64,000 nucleotides of DNA, taken from an uncultured Eubacteriales bacterium. Its GTDB lineage: Bacteria > Bacillota > Clostridia > Oscillospirales > Oscillospiraceae. A program made the position numbers and the translations under genes. The stretch is taken from assembly GCA_900544765.1 (NCBI GenBank), contig UQWI01000001.1, positions 310,001-374,000 of the forward strand, in the 5' to 3' direction. Below the pieces are notes generated by a model. The model had not been told where the DNA came from, did no database searches, and saw only the letters and a list, made by a program, of their open reading frames with translations. Shown one piece after another: positions 25,102 through 33,308 of this stretch (position 1 is its first letter; each line of letters begins with the position of its first letter).

Positions 25102-25655
25102 ACAAAAACCTCCATTTCAATCAGGTACTGCTTCAGCTTCGCACGCATACGGCTTAGGCGCACGGAGACATTTTTCTCGGAAAGGCCGGTCAGCGCGGCA
25201 ATGTCCCGGCAGCTGTCTGCAAACCAATAGCGGCGCATGAAGATTACCCGGTTCTCGCGGCTCAGTCCATCCAGGAAGCGGCCTATTATACGCGCAAGCT
25301 CCTTAGCCCCAATTTCGTCCTCAAGACTATGCCCATCTGCGACGCAGCCCTCCAGCTCCTCAAGAGCGACCGTATAGCGTCCGCTTCTCTTGGCGGCCTC
25401 TCGTCTCCAGTACGCCTTCAGCGAAACATTGCGTACTATTCTGGCAACATAGGGCAGCAGCACCTCCGGGCGCGCCGGAGGAATTGCATTCCATGCGCCC
25501 AGATACGCGTCGTTGACGCACTCCTCAGCATCAAGTCTATCGTTCAATATGTTATACGACAGGCTGCGGCACAGCCCCCCGTATTTCCTGTCCAGCTCTG
25601 CTATCCCCTGCTCGGAGCGCTTGAAAAACAGTTCTATAATTTCCACGTCGTCCAT
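25098..25655 (-). CDS. ECF-type RNA polymerase sigma factor (second locus)
   Basis: 185 residues with region 2 (LCRSLSYNILNDRLDAEECVNDAYLGAWNAIPP) and region 4 (VIFMRRYWFADSCRDIAALTGLSEKNVSVRLSRMRAKL). Clearly paralogous to the sigma at 15788-16345 over its full length (shared EECVND-YLG-WNAIP, RRYW). The ATG at 25655 has GAAAGGAGGCG upstream. Upstream element 25684-25699 matches that of the first locus, suggesting both are driven by the same class of sigma and possibly cross-regulated. Confidence 0.94.
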   Translation of the reverse strand: MDDVEIIELFFKRSEQGIAELDRKYGGLCRSLSYNILNDRLDAEECVNDAYLGAWNAIPPARPEVLLPYVARIVRNVSLKAYWRREAAKRSGRYTVALEELEGCVADGHSLEDEIGAKELARIIGRFLDGLSRENRVIFMRRYWFADSCRDIAALTGLSEKNVSVRLSRMRAKLKQYLIEMEVFV

Positions 25656-25683
25656 TGTCCTGCGCCTCCTTTCCCGCTCTGAA

Positions 25684-25699
25684 TATATAACTACGTTTT
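25684..25699 (-). promoter_or_regulatory. Putative ECF-dependent promoter element (copy 2)
   Basis: AAAACGTAGTTATATA on the minus strand, 29 bp before the ECF start; one mismatch in 16 bases to copy 1 at 16386-16401. Confidence 0.6.
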
Positions 25700-25741
25700 C
25701 ATGCGAGAATACTACATCTCATACAGTTTTCCCGCAATGCA

Positions 25742-25781
25742 GCGAATGCCGCCCGGCACTCAAGTGCCGGGCGGCATTCGC
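25742..25781 (-). terminator. Large perfect hairpin after the LysR gene
   Basis: GCGAATGCCGCCCGGCACT and its exact complement flank only two bases (arms 25742-25760 and 25763-25781). It lies 62 bp beyond the LysR stop. No T-run follows, so it could be a terminator of unusual type or a DNA cruciform/protein site. Confidence 0.55.
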
Positions 25782-25842
25782 GTCCCTGTGGACAGCCGAA
25801 GCAAACCCCGCAAATCTCGAATTGCTCGAGTTCAATTGCGCT

Positions 25843-26730
25843 TTACATCGGCGGATTAACAATCTGCTCTATGCTGGAAATGAGGGCGCGCACGCGGTCG
25901 TTCATATAGGAGTTCTTCCGATAGACGATGCACAAATCCCACCTGAACTCGGATTCAAACGGGCGTATCTCCAGGTTGTAGCGGTCGTAGTGCCTTACGC
26001 ACGGCGCCGGCAGGACGCATATCTCGTTGCTCAGGTGGCTGATTTTCAGGAGGAAATCGCACGACGGGCTTGTGACATCTATGCGCGGGGAAAGGGACTT
26101 GGCCTTAAAGAGCTTCATCAGCTCCTCGTAAACGGCATAGTCGGTCGGGAATGTGTTTATGGAGTACGGCATAAGCTCTTCAAGGGCAATGCTCCTGCGG
26201 GACGCCAGCGGGTGCGTGGGGTTCATCGCGCAGACGACTTGATCCTGTATTATGACGATTTCGCTAAGCTCGTTCGACTCAACAGGATGCATGCTGATTG
26301 CAACGTCCAGCACTCCATCCAGAACCATGTCCTCGAGCTTTCTTGCGCCGAATTCGTGAACTTCCACGGTAACGTCCGGAAAGTGCCTGCGGAAACGCAT
26401 AATAATTTCAGGGAAGTCCAGCGCGGCTATCACCGGAGGTATGCCCAGCATGACACGCTCACTGCTCATGTTTTTCATGTCCGAGAGAGTCTTTTCCAGA
26501 GCGTCAAACTCATTGACAATTTTCCGACCGCGCTCGACAACGCAGAGCCCTGCATCCGTCGGAATCATCGAGTTGCCGTCGCGGAAAAACAGCGGGATGC
26601 CTATCTGCTCCTCCACCTTCTTGAGCATCTTGCTTAAAGCCGGCTGCGTGACAAACAGATTTTCGGCAGCCTTGGTCATGTTCCTCGCGCAGGCGATGCC
26701 TATTATGTAGCGCAGTTCGCGAATTTCCAT
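25843..26730 (-). CDS. LysR-family transcriptional regulator
   Basis: 295 residues. N-terminal winged helix (MEIRELRYIIGIACARNMTKAAENLFVTQPALSKMLKKVEEQIGIPLFFR, 1-60), then a type 2 periplasmic-binding-like effector domain (about 90-290). It is transcribed divergently from the acyl-CoA dehydrogenase operon, the classical arrangement for a LysR activator of the adjacent catabolic genes, with a likely acyl-CoA or carboxylate inducer (inference). Confidence 0.93.
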   Translation of the reverse strand: MEIRELRYIIGIACARNMTKAAENLFVTQPALSKMLKKVEEQIGIPLFFRDGNSMIPTDAGLCVVERGRKIVNEFDALEKTLSDMKNMSSERVMLGIPPVIAALDFPEIIMRFRRHFPDVTVEVHEFGARKLEDMVLDGVLDVAISMHPVESNELSEIVIIQDQVVCAMNPTHPLASRRSIALEELMPYSINTFPTDYAVYEELMKLFKAKSLSPRIDVTSPSCDFLLKISHLSNEICVLPAPCVRHYDRYNLEIRPFESEFRWDLCIVYRKNSYMNDRVRALISSIEQIVNPPM

Positions 26731-27069
26731 TCTGATCCCTCCCGTAAGCGAGCTGGCAAAGCTATTGTATAAATTTTAACATATACCGGCCGCAAAGTTC
26801 AAACCTGATTTGCCGGAAAGTTATTTCAATTATTCATAGGCTCATAACCAAAAGTTCAGCTCAAAACCGGTTAATATGTCAGTTGCGATGTGAAGCGCGT
26901 CAAAAAGGCAGTTAATGGTACATATTTGACTATACTGCGGTTTGTGTTCGATATCCGGCAGTTATGGCCGAAGAAATGATAGTTATTTCTCAAACTAAGA
27001 ATTGCGTAATACAATTGCCCTGCCGGCGGAAAATGAGCCGCCTATTAATGATTAAAAGGAGAGGCAGTT
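26731..27069. promoter_or_regulatory. Divergent control region, LysR / acyl-CoA operon
   Basis: 339 bp without a credible gene. AT content is higher than the neighbourhood. ATTTGACTATACT near 26926-26938 offers a partial promoter for the plus strand, and AACCGGTT (26864-26871) is a short palindrome. LysR T-N11-A sites cannot be singled out by eye. A short ATG frame at 26964 was judged non-coding. Confidence 0.4.
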
Positions 27070-28218
27070 ATGGGCATGCTTATTCAATTCAACGAAGAAC
27101 AGAAGATGATAAGAGATATGGTGCGCGAGTTCACCCAGAAGGAAGTTGAACCGCGCGACTACTACATGGACCAGAACGACGCTTTTGACCGTGAGCTGTA
27201 CGCCAAGTTCAACGAGCTGGGCCTCGGCGGCGTGCTCGTACCGGAAGAGTACGGCGGCATGGGCAGCGACTATGTGACCAGCACCATCATCGTCCACGAG
27301 CTTGCCAAGGGCAGCGCCAGCTTCGCGCTTGCAATTGAGATAAGCCACGTTGCGGCCGAGATGATAACCAACTGGGGCACCGACGCGCAGAAGCGGGAGT
27401 ACCTGCCCCGCGTCGCCCAGGGCGACCTGTTCGCATTCGGCCTCACTGAAGCCAGCGCCGGTTCCGACGCGGCAGGTATCCGCTCCGTGGCCGTAAAGAA
27501 CGAGGACGGCAGCTGGACGCTCAACGGCGGCAAGTCCTGGATAACCAACTCCGGCGAGGCCGATGTGTATCTCATCCTTGCCAAGACCGACCCCGAGGCC
27601 GGAAACAAGGGCATCAGCGCCTTTATCATCCCCAAGGAGGCCGAAGGCCTGGTGATTGCCAAGCACGAAAAGAAGATGGGCATGCGCGGCTCGAGCACCT
27701 GCGCGCTGAGCTTCGACAACATACACCTGCCTGCGGAAGCGCTTCTCGGCCCCGAAGGCGCCGGCTTCAAGATTGCTATGAGCGTTCTCGACGGCGGCCG
27801 CATAAGCTGCTCCGCCATAGCCACCGCGCTGAGCCAGCACGCGATGGACATAGCCCGCAAGTATGCCAACGAGCGCACGACCTTCGGCAAGCCCATCGCC
27901 AAGCATCAGGGCGTCCAGTTCAAGTTCGGCGACATCTCCGCCCTCATTGAGGCCATGGAGCTAATGACCTACGAGGCGGCTTATACCAAGGCCTCCGGGC
28001 AGCGCTGCACGCTCATCGCCGCGCAAGCGAAGCTCTTTGCCGCTGTCAACTGCACGCAGATTTGCCTCGAGTGCCTGCAGGTGCTTGGCGGCAACGGCTA
28101 CAGCCAGGACTTCCACGTCGAGCGCCTCGTTCGCGACGCCAAGCTGCTCGAGATAGGCGAAGGCACCAACGAGATACTCCGCATGGTCGTGGGCGGCACC
28201 GTGCTTTCCCAGAAGTAA
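27070..28218 (+). CDS. Acyl-CoA dehydrogenase (short-chain, butyryl-CoA type)
   Basis: FAD enzyme interconverting acyl-CoA and 2-enoyl-CoA. 382 residues, full length: N-terminal helical domain; FAD/substrate segment FGLTEASAGSDAAGIRSVAVKNEDGSW; C-terminal GNGYSQDFHVERLVRDAKLLEIGEGTNEILRMVVG, where the Glu of GEGTNEI is the catalytic base position. RBS AAAAGGAG lies upstream of the ATG at 27070. First gene of the operon with etfB, etfA, CoA-transferase and MaoC, so electrons pass to ETF. Exact chain length cannot be read. Confidence 0.94.
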   Translation: MGMLIQFNEEQKMIRDMVREFTQKEVEPRDYYMDQNDAFDRELYAKFNELGLGGVLVPEEYGGMGSDYVTSTIIVHELAKGSASFALAIEISHVAAEMITNWGTDAQKREYLPRVAQGDLFAFGLTEASAGSDAAGIRSVAVKNEDGSWTLNGGKSWITNSGEADVYLILAKTDPEAGNKGISAFIIPKEAEGLVIAKHEKKMGMRGSSTCALSFDNIHLPAEALLGPEGAGFKIAMSVLDGGRISCSAIATALSQHAMDIARKYANERTTFGKPIAKHQGVQFKFGDISALIEAMELMTYEAAYTKASGQRCTLIAAQAKLFAAVNCTQICLECLQVLGGNGYSQDFHVERLVRDAKLLEIGEGTNEILRMVVGGTVLSQK

Positions 28219-28239
28219 ATAACCGGCTCGGAGAGAGAA

Positions 28240-29025
28240 ATGAAGATACTTGTATTCGTCAAGCAGGTTCCGGACACGACGGACGTCAAGCTCGACCCCA
28301 AGACCGGCAACCTGAACCGTGAGGGCGTGGCAAGCATTATGAACCCTCTGGACGCCAACGGCGTGGAGGCCGCACTCCAACTCAAAGAGAAGTACGGGGC
28401 CACGGTCGTCGTGGTGTCCATGGGTCCGCCGCAGGCCGGAGATGTGCTGAAGAAGGCCCTCGCCATGGGCTGCGATGAAGCGGTATTGCTCAGCGACCGC
28501 GCCTTCGGCGGCGCAGATACGCTGGCCACCGGCTATGTGCTCAGCAGGGCAGCCGAGAAGATAGGCGGCTACGATCTGCTCATCTTCGGGCAGCACGCCT
28601 CGGACGGTGAAACGGCGCAGACCGGCCCCGTCACGGCGGAGTTCCTCGGAGTCCCGCAGATTACCCTGGCCTCCTCCCTGGATGTGCAGGACGGCTGGGC
28701 CGTATGCACGAGGGACACTTAGGACTGCACGGAGACTGTGCGCGCGAAGCTGCCTGCGCTTGTAACCGTGACGGGCGAGATTAACACGCCGCGCTACCCC
28801 AGCGGCGCGGGGATAATGAAGGCGCTGAAGAAGCCGCGCGTGACATGGAACGGGACAGACCTGGACGCCGACCCGGCCAGGTGCGGGATACCGGGTTCCC
28901 CGTCTGTCACCAAACGCCTTTTCGAGCCGGTGCGTGAGAAGGTCGACACGGTGTTTTTCACCGGCGAGAGCGCAGAGATAGCCAAACAGTTTGCGGACAT
29001 GCTTCACGAGCAGCATGTAATCTGA
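28240..29025 (+). pseudogene. etfB: Electron transfer flavoprotein beta subunit, interrupted by in-frame TAG
   Basis: Encodes the AMP-binding ETF beta subunit (KILVFVKQVPDTTDVKLDPKTGNL; LLIFGQHASDGETAQTGPVTAEFLG). The frame is open from 28240 except for one TAG at 28720-28722, after which the same frame resumes (DCTETVRAKLPALVTVTGEINTPRYPS) to the stop at 29025. Total length of 261 codons equals intact ETF beta. Homologues usually have Glu at this place (WEDGYE-type), so a GAG to TAG change is the simplest explanation. Flanking operon genes are intact. Sequencing error, a real null, or amber readthrough remain open. Confidence 0.9.
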
Positions 29026-29038
29026 TAGGAGGACATCC

Positions 29039-30040
29039 ATGACGAAAAACGAAGCAAACGGCATTTGGGTGTTCGCCGAACAGAGGCACGGAGCCCTCAC
29101 AAAAACGCCGCTTGAGCTGATTGGCAAGGCCGTTGAGCTCAAGCAGACAACAGGCGAGGACGTGACGGCAATTTTGGTCGGACACGGCGTGGCGCCGCTG
29201 GCCGGCATCCTGATTGCGGCAGGCGCCGACAGAGTTATCGTTGCGGACAACGAGAACCTTAAAGAGTACAGCGCCCGCCCTTATCAGAAGGTGGTCGCAG
29301 ACCTGGCCGCCAAATATAAGCCCTCAATCTTTATCTTCCCGGCGACCGCCCAGGGCAGGGACCTGGCGCCGAGGGTGATGTGCTCGCTGGGGACCGGCCT
29401 CACGGCAGACGCCGTGGACCTCGGCTTCGACGAGGAAGGGGCGTTCGTGCAGACGACGCCCGCCTTCGGCGGCAGCCTGCTGGCCCACATAGCCATCCCG
29501 GAGCTCAGGCCGCAGATGGTGACCGTGCGTGCGCACGTCTTTGACGCGCCGGAGCCGGACCTCACCCGCAGCGGGGAGGTCATCCTGGAGCAGGTGGAGG
29601 TAGAAGCCGATCCCGATTACGAGGTGCTCAGCACCAGTGAAAAGGTGAAAAACGGCGTGGCCATCCACGAGGCCGAGGTGCTTGTCGCCGCGGGACGCGG
29701 AGTGAAGGGGGAAGAGGACCTCGCCCAGCTGCGAGAGCTGGCAGGGCTCCTCGGCGGTGAGCTGGCATGCTCGAGGCCGATTGTGGACGAGGGATGGCTG
29801 GACCATTCGCTGCAAATCGGACAGAGCGGCACTACGGTTAAACCCAAATTTATACTTAACGTCGGCATCTCCGGCTCGGTACAGTATACAGTTGGAATGC
29901 AGAAAGCCCAGACGGTTGCAACTATAAACACCTATAAAGGGGCAGAACTTTTCGACATCTCACAGTACGGCATAGTCGCGGATTACGCTGACATTATCCC
30001 GGCTGTCATCGAGGAGATAAAGGCAAGAAAATCCAAGTAA
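29039..30040 (+). CDS. etfA: Electron transfer flavoprotein alpha subunit
   Basis: 333 residues. FAD-binding subunit of ETF that carries electrons between the acyl-CoA dehydrogenase and other redox partners. N-terminal ETF domain (GIWVFAEQRHGALTKTPLELIGKAVEL), C-terminal FAD domain with LACSRPIVDEGWLDHSLQIGQSGTTVKPKFILNVGISGSVQYTVGMQ and the final DYADIIPAVIEEI. AGGAGGACATCC upstream of the ATG at 29039. Whether this ETF bifurcates electrons (two FADs) cannot be decided from the motifs seen. Confidence 0.94.
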   Translation: MTKNEANGIWVFAEQRHGALTKTPLELIGKAVELKQTTGEDVTAILVGHGVAPLAGILIAAGADRVIVADNENLKEYSARPYQKVVADLAAKYKPSIFIFPATAQGRDLAPRVMCSLGTGLTADAVDLGFDEEGAFVQTTPAFGGSLLAHIAIPELRPQMVTVRAHVFDAPEPDLTRSGEVILEQVEVEADPDYEVLSTSEKVKNGVAIHEAEVLVAAGRGVKGEEDLAQLRELAGLLGGELACSRPIVDEGWLDHSLQIGQSGTTVKPKFILNVGISGSVQYTVGMQKAQTVATINTYKGAELFDISQYGIVADYADIIPAVIEEIKARKSK

Positions 30041-30053
30041 AGGGGTGTAGCAA

Positions 30054-31604
30054 TTGTTCAAACTAGTAGACGCACAGGAAGCTGTGTCCATGATTAAGGA
30101 CGGCGCTACCGTAGGCATAACGGGCTTTATGGGCTCGGCTTGCCCGGAGTACATGCTCAAGGTCATGGAAGACAGCTTCACCTCCGGCGAGCATCCGTGC
30201 GGCCTGACGGTCACGCACTCTCCCGGCATCGGAGACGGCAAGGACAGGGGCATGAGCCATTTCGCGCACGTCGGCATGCTCAAGCGTGTCATTGCCAGCC
30301 ATTATAACCTCGCTCCGGCGCTGCAGGCGAAGGTTGATTCCGGCGAGATTGAGGCCTACCTGCTTCCGCAGGGCACTCTGTGCCAGCTCTACAGGGAAAT
30401 AGGCGCAGGCCGTCCCGGCGTAATCACAAAGACCGGCCTGGGAACCTTCGTCGACCCGCGTCTCGAGGGCGGCAAGTGCAACGCGCTGGCCACGCAGGAG
30501 CTTGTTGAGGTCGTAGAGCTCGGAGGCGAGGAGTACCTGTGGTACAAATCCTTCCCCATCGACGTGGCCATCATCCGCGGCACTTCCATCGACGAGCACG
30601 GCAACGTCTCCGTGGAAAAGGAGACTACTATAATAGACCAGCTGGCTCTGGCCAACGCCGCCAGGCACAGCGGGGGCATAGTTATCGCCCAGGTTGAGAG
30701 GGTGGTCGCGTCCGGCTCCATCAATCCCAGGGACGTGATAGTCCCGGGCATTATGGTTGACTACGCGGTGATATCCCCCTTGGAATACAACTACCAGAAC
30801 TTCGGCGACCAGCCCTATGACGCGGCCCTCGCGCACGAGTTCCGCATCCCCGTTGACAGCATGCCGACCCTGCCGATGTCCGACCGAAAGGTCATCTCCC
30901 GCCGCGCGGCCATGGAGCTGCCGAAGAACGCCGTAATCAACCTCGGCATCGGCATACCCGAAGGCGTCTCCGGCGTCGCGGTCGAGGAGGGCTTCTCCGA
31001 CCAGCTTACGATGACGGTTGAGGCCGGGCAGATAGGCGGCGTCCCCGCGGCCGGAGCCGCTTTCGGCGGGGCTTACAACCCGGAATATGTGCCCGGCATG
31101 GTCAACCAGTTTGACTTTTACGACGGCGGCGGATTGGACGTCTGCTTCCTCGGCGCTGCCGAAGTCGACCGGATGGGCAACTGCAACGTCAGCAAGTTCA
31201 CCAGGACCGTCGGCCCCGGCGGGTTTATAAACATCGCCTCCAACACCCCCAAATGCGTTTTCTGCGGGACGCTCACCGCGGGCGGCCTAAAGACGGAAGT
31301 CAGGGACGGCAAGCTGGTGATACTGCAAGAGGGCCGCAGCAAAAAGTATGTGTCCCATGTAAAGCAGATAACCTTCAGCGGAGAGAACGCGGTGAAATCC
31401 GGCCAGGACGTCCTGTTCATAACCGAGCGCGCCGTGTTCAAGCTCGACGGCGAGGGCATAATCCTCACCGAGATTGCCCCGGGCATAGACCTGCAAACAC
31501 AGGTGCTGGACGTCATCGACTTCCCTGTTCGCGTGTCTCCTGAGCTGAAGCTCATGGACGAGCGAATCTTCAGAGAGGGAAAAATGGGCCTCACGCTGGA
31601 GTGA
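30054..31604 (+). CDS. Acyl-CoA:acetate/propionate CoA-transferase (YdiF-like)
   Basis: 516-residue single-chain class I CoA-transferase (alpha and beta halves fused). The catalytic Glu is E323 in TMTVEAGQIGGVPAAG; the oxyanion/CoA segments GATVGITGFMGSACPEY and NLGIGIPEGVS are intact. It moves CoA between acetate or propionate and the acyl-CoA handled by the operon, conserving the thioester. TTG start at 30054 with AAAGGGGTG upstream. Located directly after etfA (13-bp gap). Confidence 0.92.
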   Translation: MFKLVDAQEAVSMIKDGATVGITGFMGSACPEYMLKVMEDSFTSGEHPCGLTVTHSPGIGDGKDRGMSHFAHVGMLKRVIASHYNLAPALQAKVDSGEIEAYLLPQGTLCQLYREIGAGRPGVITKTGLGTFVDPRLEGGKCNALATQELVEVVELGGEEYLWYKSFPIDVAIIRGTSIDEHGNVSVEKETTIIDQLALANAARHSGGIVIAQVERVVASGSINPRDVIVPGIMVDYAVISPLEYNYQNFGDQPYDAALAHEFRIPVDSMPTLPMSDRKVISRRAAMELPKNAVINLGIGIPEGVSGVAVEEGFSDQLTMTVEAGQIGGVPAAGAAFGGAYNPEYVPGMVNQFDFYDGGGLDVCFLGAAEVDRMGNCNVSKFTRTVGPGGFINIASNTPKCVFCGTLTAGGLKTEVRDGKLVILQEGRSKKYVSHVKQITFSGENAVKSGQDVLFITERAVFKLDGEGIILTEIAPGIDLQTQVLDVIDFPVRVSPELKLMDERIFREGKMGLTLE

Positions 31605-31657
31605 AATCCAGCTTCAGCAGCTAACAAAGCAATAATTTATTGTAAAGGAGAATTGTA

Positions 31658-32098
31658 ATGGAACAGAAAGTCTGCCGTTTCACCGGCCCCGAGCTCAAGG
31701 TTGGAATGACCGCCGAGCGCACCAAAACTATCACCAAGCGCGATATCGAGCTCTTCGGCGAGGTCTCCACCGACACCAACCCGATGCACTTTGACGAGGA
31801 GTATGCCGCCACCACGCAGTTTGGCCGCTGCATCGCCCACGGCGTTATCTCCCTTAGCCTCTGCGGCGCCATCCTCGGCATGCAGCTGCCCGGCCTCGGC
31901 ACCGTCCACATGGGGCAGGAGGTCACTTTTAAGAAGCCCGTTTACCCCGGCGATACCATCACTGCCCACTGCGAAATCTCCGATATAGTCTACAAGGAGA
32001 AGAAGGACTTCTACATCGTCAAGGTCAAGCAGTACGTCACGAATCAGAACGGTGAAGTCGTCACTGAGGGCGTTGCCACTGTAATGCCGCCGAAATAA
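31658..32098 (+). CDS. MaoC-type (R)-enoyl-CoA hydratase
   Basis: 146-residue hot-dog-fold hydratase. The signature DTNPMHFDEEYAATTQFGRCIAHGVISLSL carries the catalytic Asp and His (hydratase motif 2). It hydrates trans-2-enoyl-CoA to (R)-3-hydroxyacyl-CoA or runs the reverse dehydration. AAAGGAG upstream of the ATG at 31658. In this operon it takes the place that a crotonase occupies in butyrate clusters, which implies (R)-stereochemistry for the intermediate. Confidence 0.92.
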   Translation: MEQKVCRFTGPELKVGMTAERTKTITKRDIELFGEVSTDTNPMHFDEEYAATTQFGRCIAHGVISLSLCGAILGMQLPGLGTVHMGQEVTFKKPVYPGDTITAHCEISDIVYKEKKDFYIVKVKQYVTNQNGEVVTEGVATVMPPK

Positions 32099-32110
32099 TC
32101 GCTGACGGCT

Positions 32111-33034
32111 ATGACTGTATTTCTGTCAACGCTAAACCAGATGGCGGTGCTGGCCATCTTCATGCTTGCGGGCTTTATATGCCAGAGGATTAAGATTCTG
32201 CCCGACAGCACCGCCACTGTGTTGTCCCGGCTTGAGACCTACCTCATTATGCCGGCGTACATACTCAACACTTTTATAGCCAACTGCACGCCCGAGGTGC
32301 TCAGCGACAGGCTACCGCTGCTCATGTGGGGCGCCATAGTCGCCGTGCTCAGCGTGGTAATCGCCTACCCGCTCGGCCGCGCCTTCTGCAAGGAACAACC
32401 GCTGAAGAACATCTACCGCTACAGCGTGGCAATAGCCAACGCAGGCTTCATGGGCAACGCTGTCATGCTGGGCGTGTTCGGGGATGAAATGCTCTTCAAC
32501 TACATGATTTTCATGATGCCTCTGTATGTGGTCATCTACAGCTGGGGCATGGTCATGCTGATGCCTTCGGGTGGGGAGCACAAGAATCCCCTGAAGAATC
32601 TCATCAACCCCGTGTGCATCTCGCTTGTACTCGGTATGCTTCTCGGGATACTGGCCCTGCCTCTTCCGGGCTTCGTCACAACGGTCCTGAGCAACACGGG
32701 CAGCTGCATGGCCCCGCTCGCGATGCTGCTTACCGGTTTCACCATAGGCACGTACAGCGTGAAGAAGCTGCTCTCGGACAAGAAAGTGTATATTGTCAGC
32801 GTTCTCCGCCTGTTGATAATACCCGCCTTCTTCGCCCTTGTGCTGGGACTGCTGAAGATGGACGCCGCTTACATGCCGCTGGCCATATGCGCCGTGGCAA
32901 TGCCTATGGGCCTGAACACCGTCGTTATCCCTGCGGCTTACGGCGAGGACACATCTACGGGCGCAAGCATGGCGCTAATATCCAGCGTGCTGTCCATCGG
33001 TACGATACCGCTGGTGTTCGCCGTATTGGTATAA
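32111..33034 (+). CDS. AEC-family (auxin efflux carrier-like) transporter
   Basis: 307 residues, about ten membrane segments in two five-helix halves (e.g. MAVLAIFMLAGFICQRIKILPDSTATVLSRLETYLIMPA; MPLAICAVAMPMGLNTVVIPAAYGED). Members export or import carboxylates (malonate, malate). It follows maoC by 12 bp, so it probably carries the organic acid substrate or product of the operon. Weak RBS, so translation may depend on the upstream gene. No second transporter in the operon. Confidence 0.9.
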   Translation: MTVFLSTLNQMAVLAIFMLAGFICQRIKILPDSTATVLSRLETYLIMPAYILNTFIANCTPEVLSDRLPLLMWGAIVAVLSVVIAYPLGRAFCKEQPLKNIYRYSVAIANAGFMGNAVMLGVFGDEMLFNYMIFMMPLYVVIYSWGMVMLMPSGGEHKNPLKNLINPVCISLVLGMLLGILALPLPGFVTTVLSNTGSCMAPLAMLLTGFTIGTYSVKKLLSDKKVYIVSVLRLLIIPAFFALVLGLLKMDAAYMPLAICAVAMPMGLNTVVIPAAYGEDTSTGASMALISSVLSIGTIPLVFAVLV

Positions 33035-33079
33035 AGCGTCATAACAGTTTAATAATCCGGCAGGCATTTGCCAAGCCAA

Positions 33080-33121
33080 AACCGAGGTGCGTCCTTAAAC
33101 GGAAGTGCCTCGGTTTATTTA
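33080..33121 (+). terminator. Terminator of the acyl-CoA operon
   Basis: AAAACCGAGG...CCTCGGTTTATTTACG, outer 10-bp stem with an imperfect inner part and a T-rich tail after the AEC gene. Confidence 0.7.
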
Positions 33122-33159
33122 CGTTTTTCCGAAGCCTGAATGCTCCGGTCCATCTTAAT

Positions 33160-33281
33160 CAAAATTGCATCCCAACAACGCGGCTGCAATTTGGGAAGGC
33201 GCGGCGGCATAACTATCGAATTTGCCGCTTTTTCAAAATCAATAAAAGTCATGGCAGGCGATGCGCCGCCTGCCATGACTT
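33160..33281 (-). repeat. Hairpin module copy at end of Xre-membrane gene
   Basis: On the minus strand: hairpin A (33246-33281, AAGTCATGGCAGGCG and exact complement, 6-nt loop, then TTATTGATTTTGAAAAAG), a spacer ending GCCGCGCCTTCC, and hairpin B (33160-33194, AAATTGCA...TGCAATTT). TTTTATT-ATT-TGAAAAA after hairpin A is shared with the copies at 24046 and 24214. This copy is next to a protein gene, not an RNA gene. Nothing else is visible in 33035-33308. Confidence 0.75.
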
Positions 33282-33308
33282 GGAACATTATAAAGCGCAC
33301 GGGCTTTT

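Noticed and set aside
26964..27149. A 61-codon ATG frame upstream of the acyl-CoA dehydrogenase.
   Set aside because: No ribosome site, overlaps the dehydrogenase start in another frame, basic and low-complexity product; treated as non-coding leader.
28720..28722. Pyrrolysine insertion at the etfB TAG.
   Set aside because: No pyl genes in the window, ETF beta is not a methylamine enzyme, and homologues carry Glu there; a point change is simpler.
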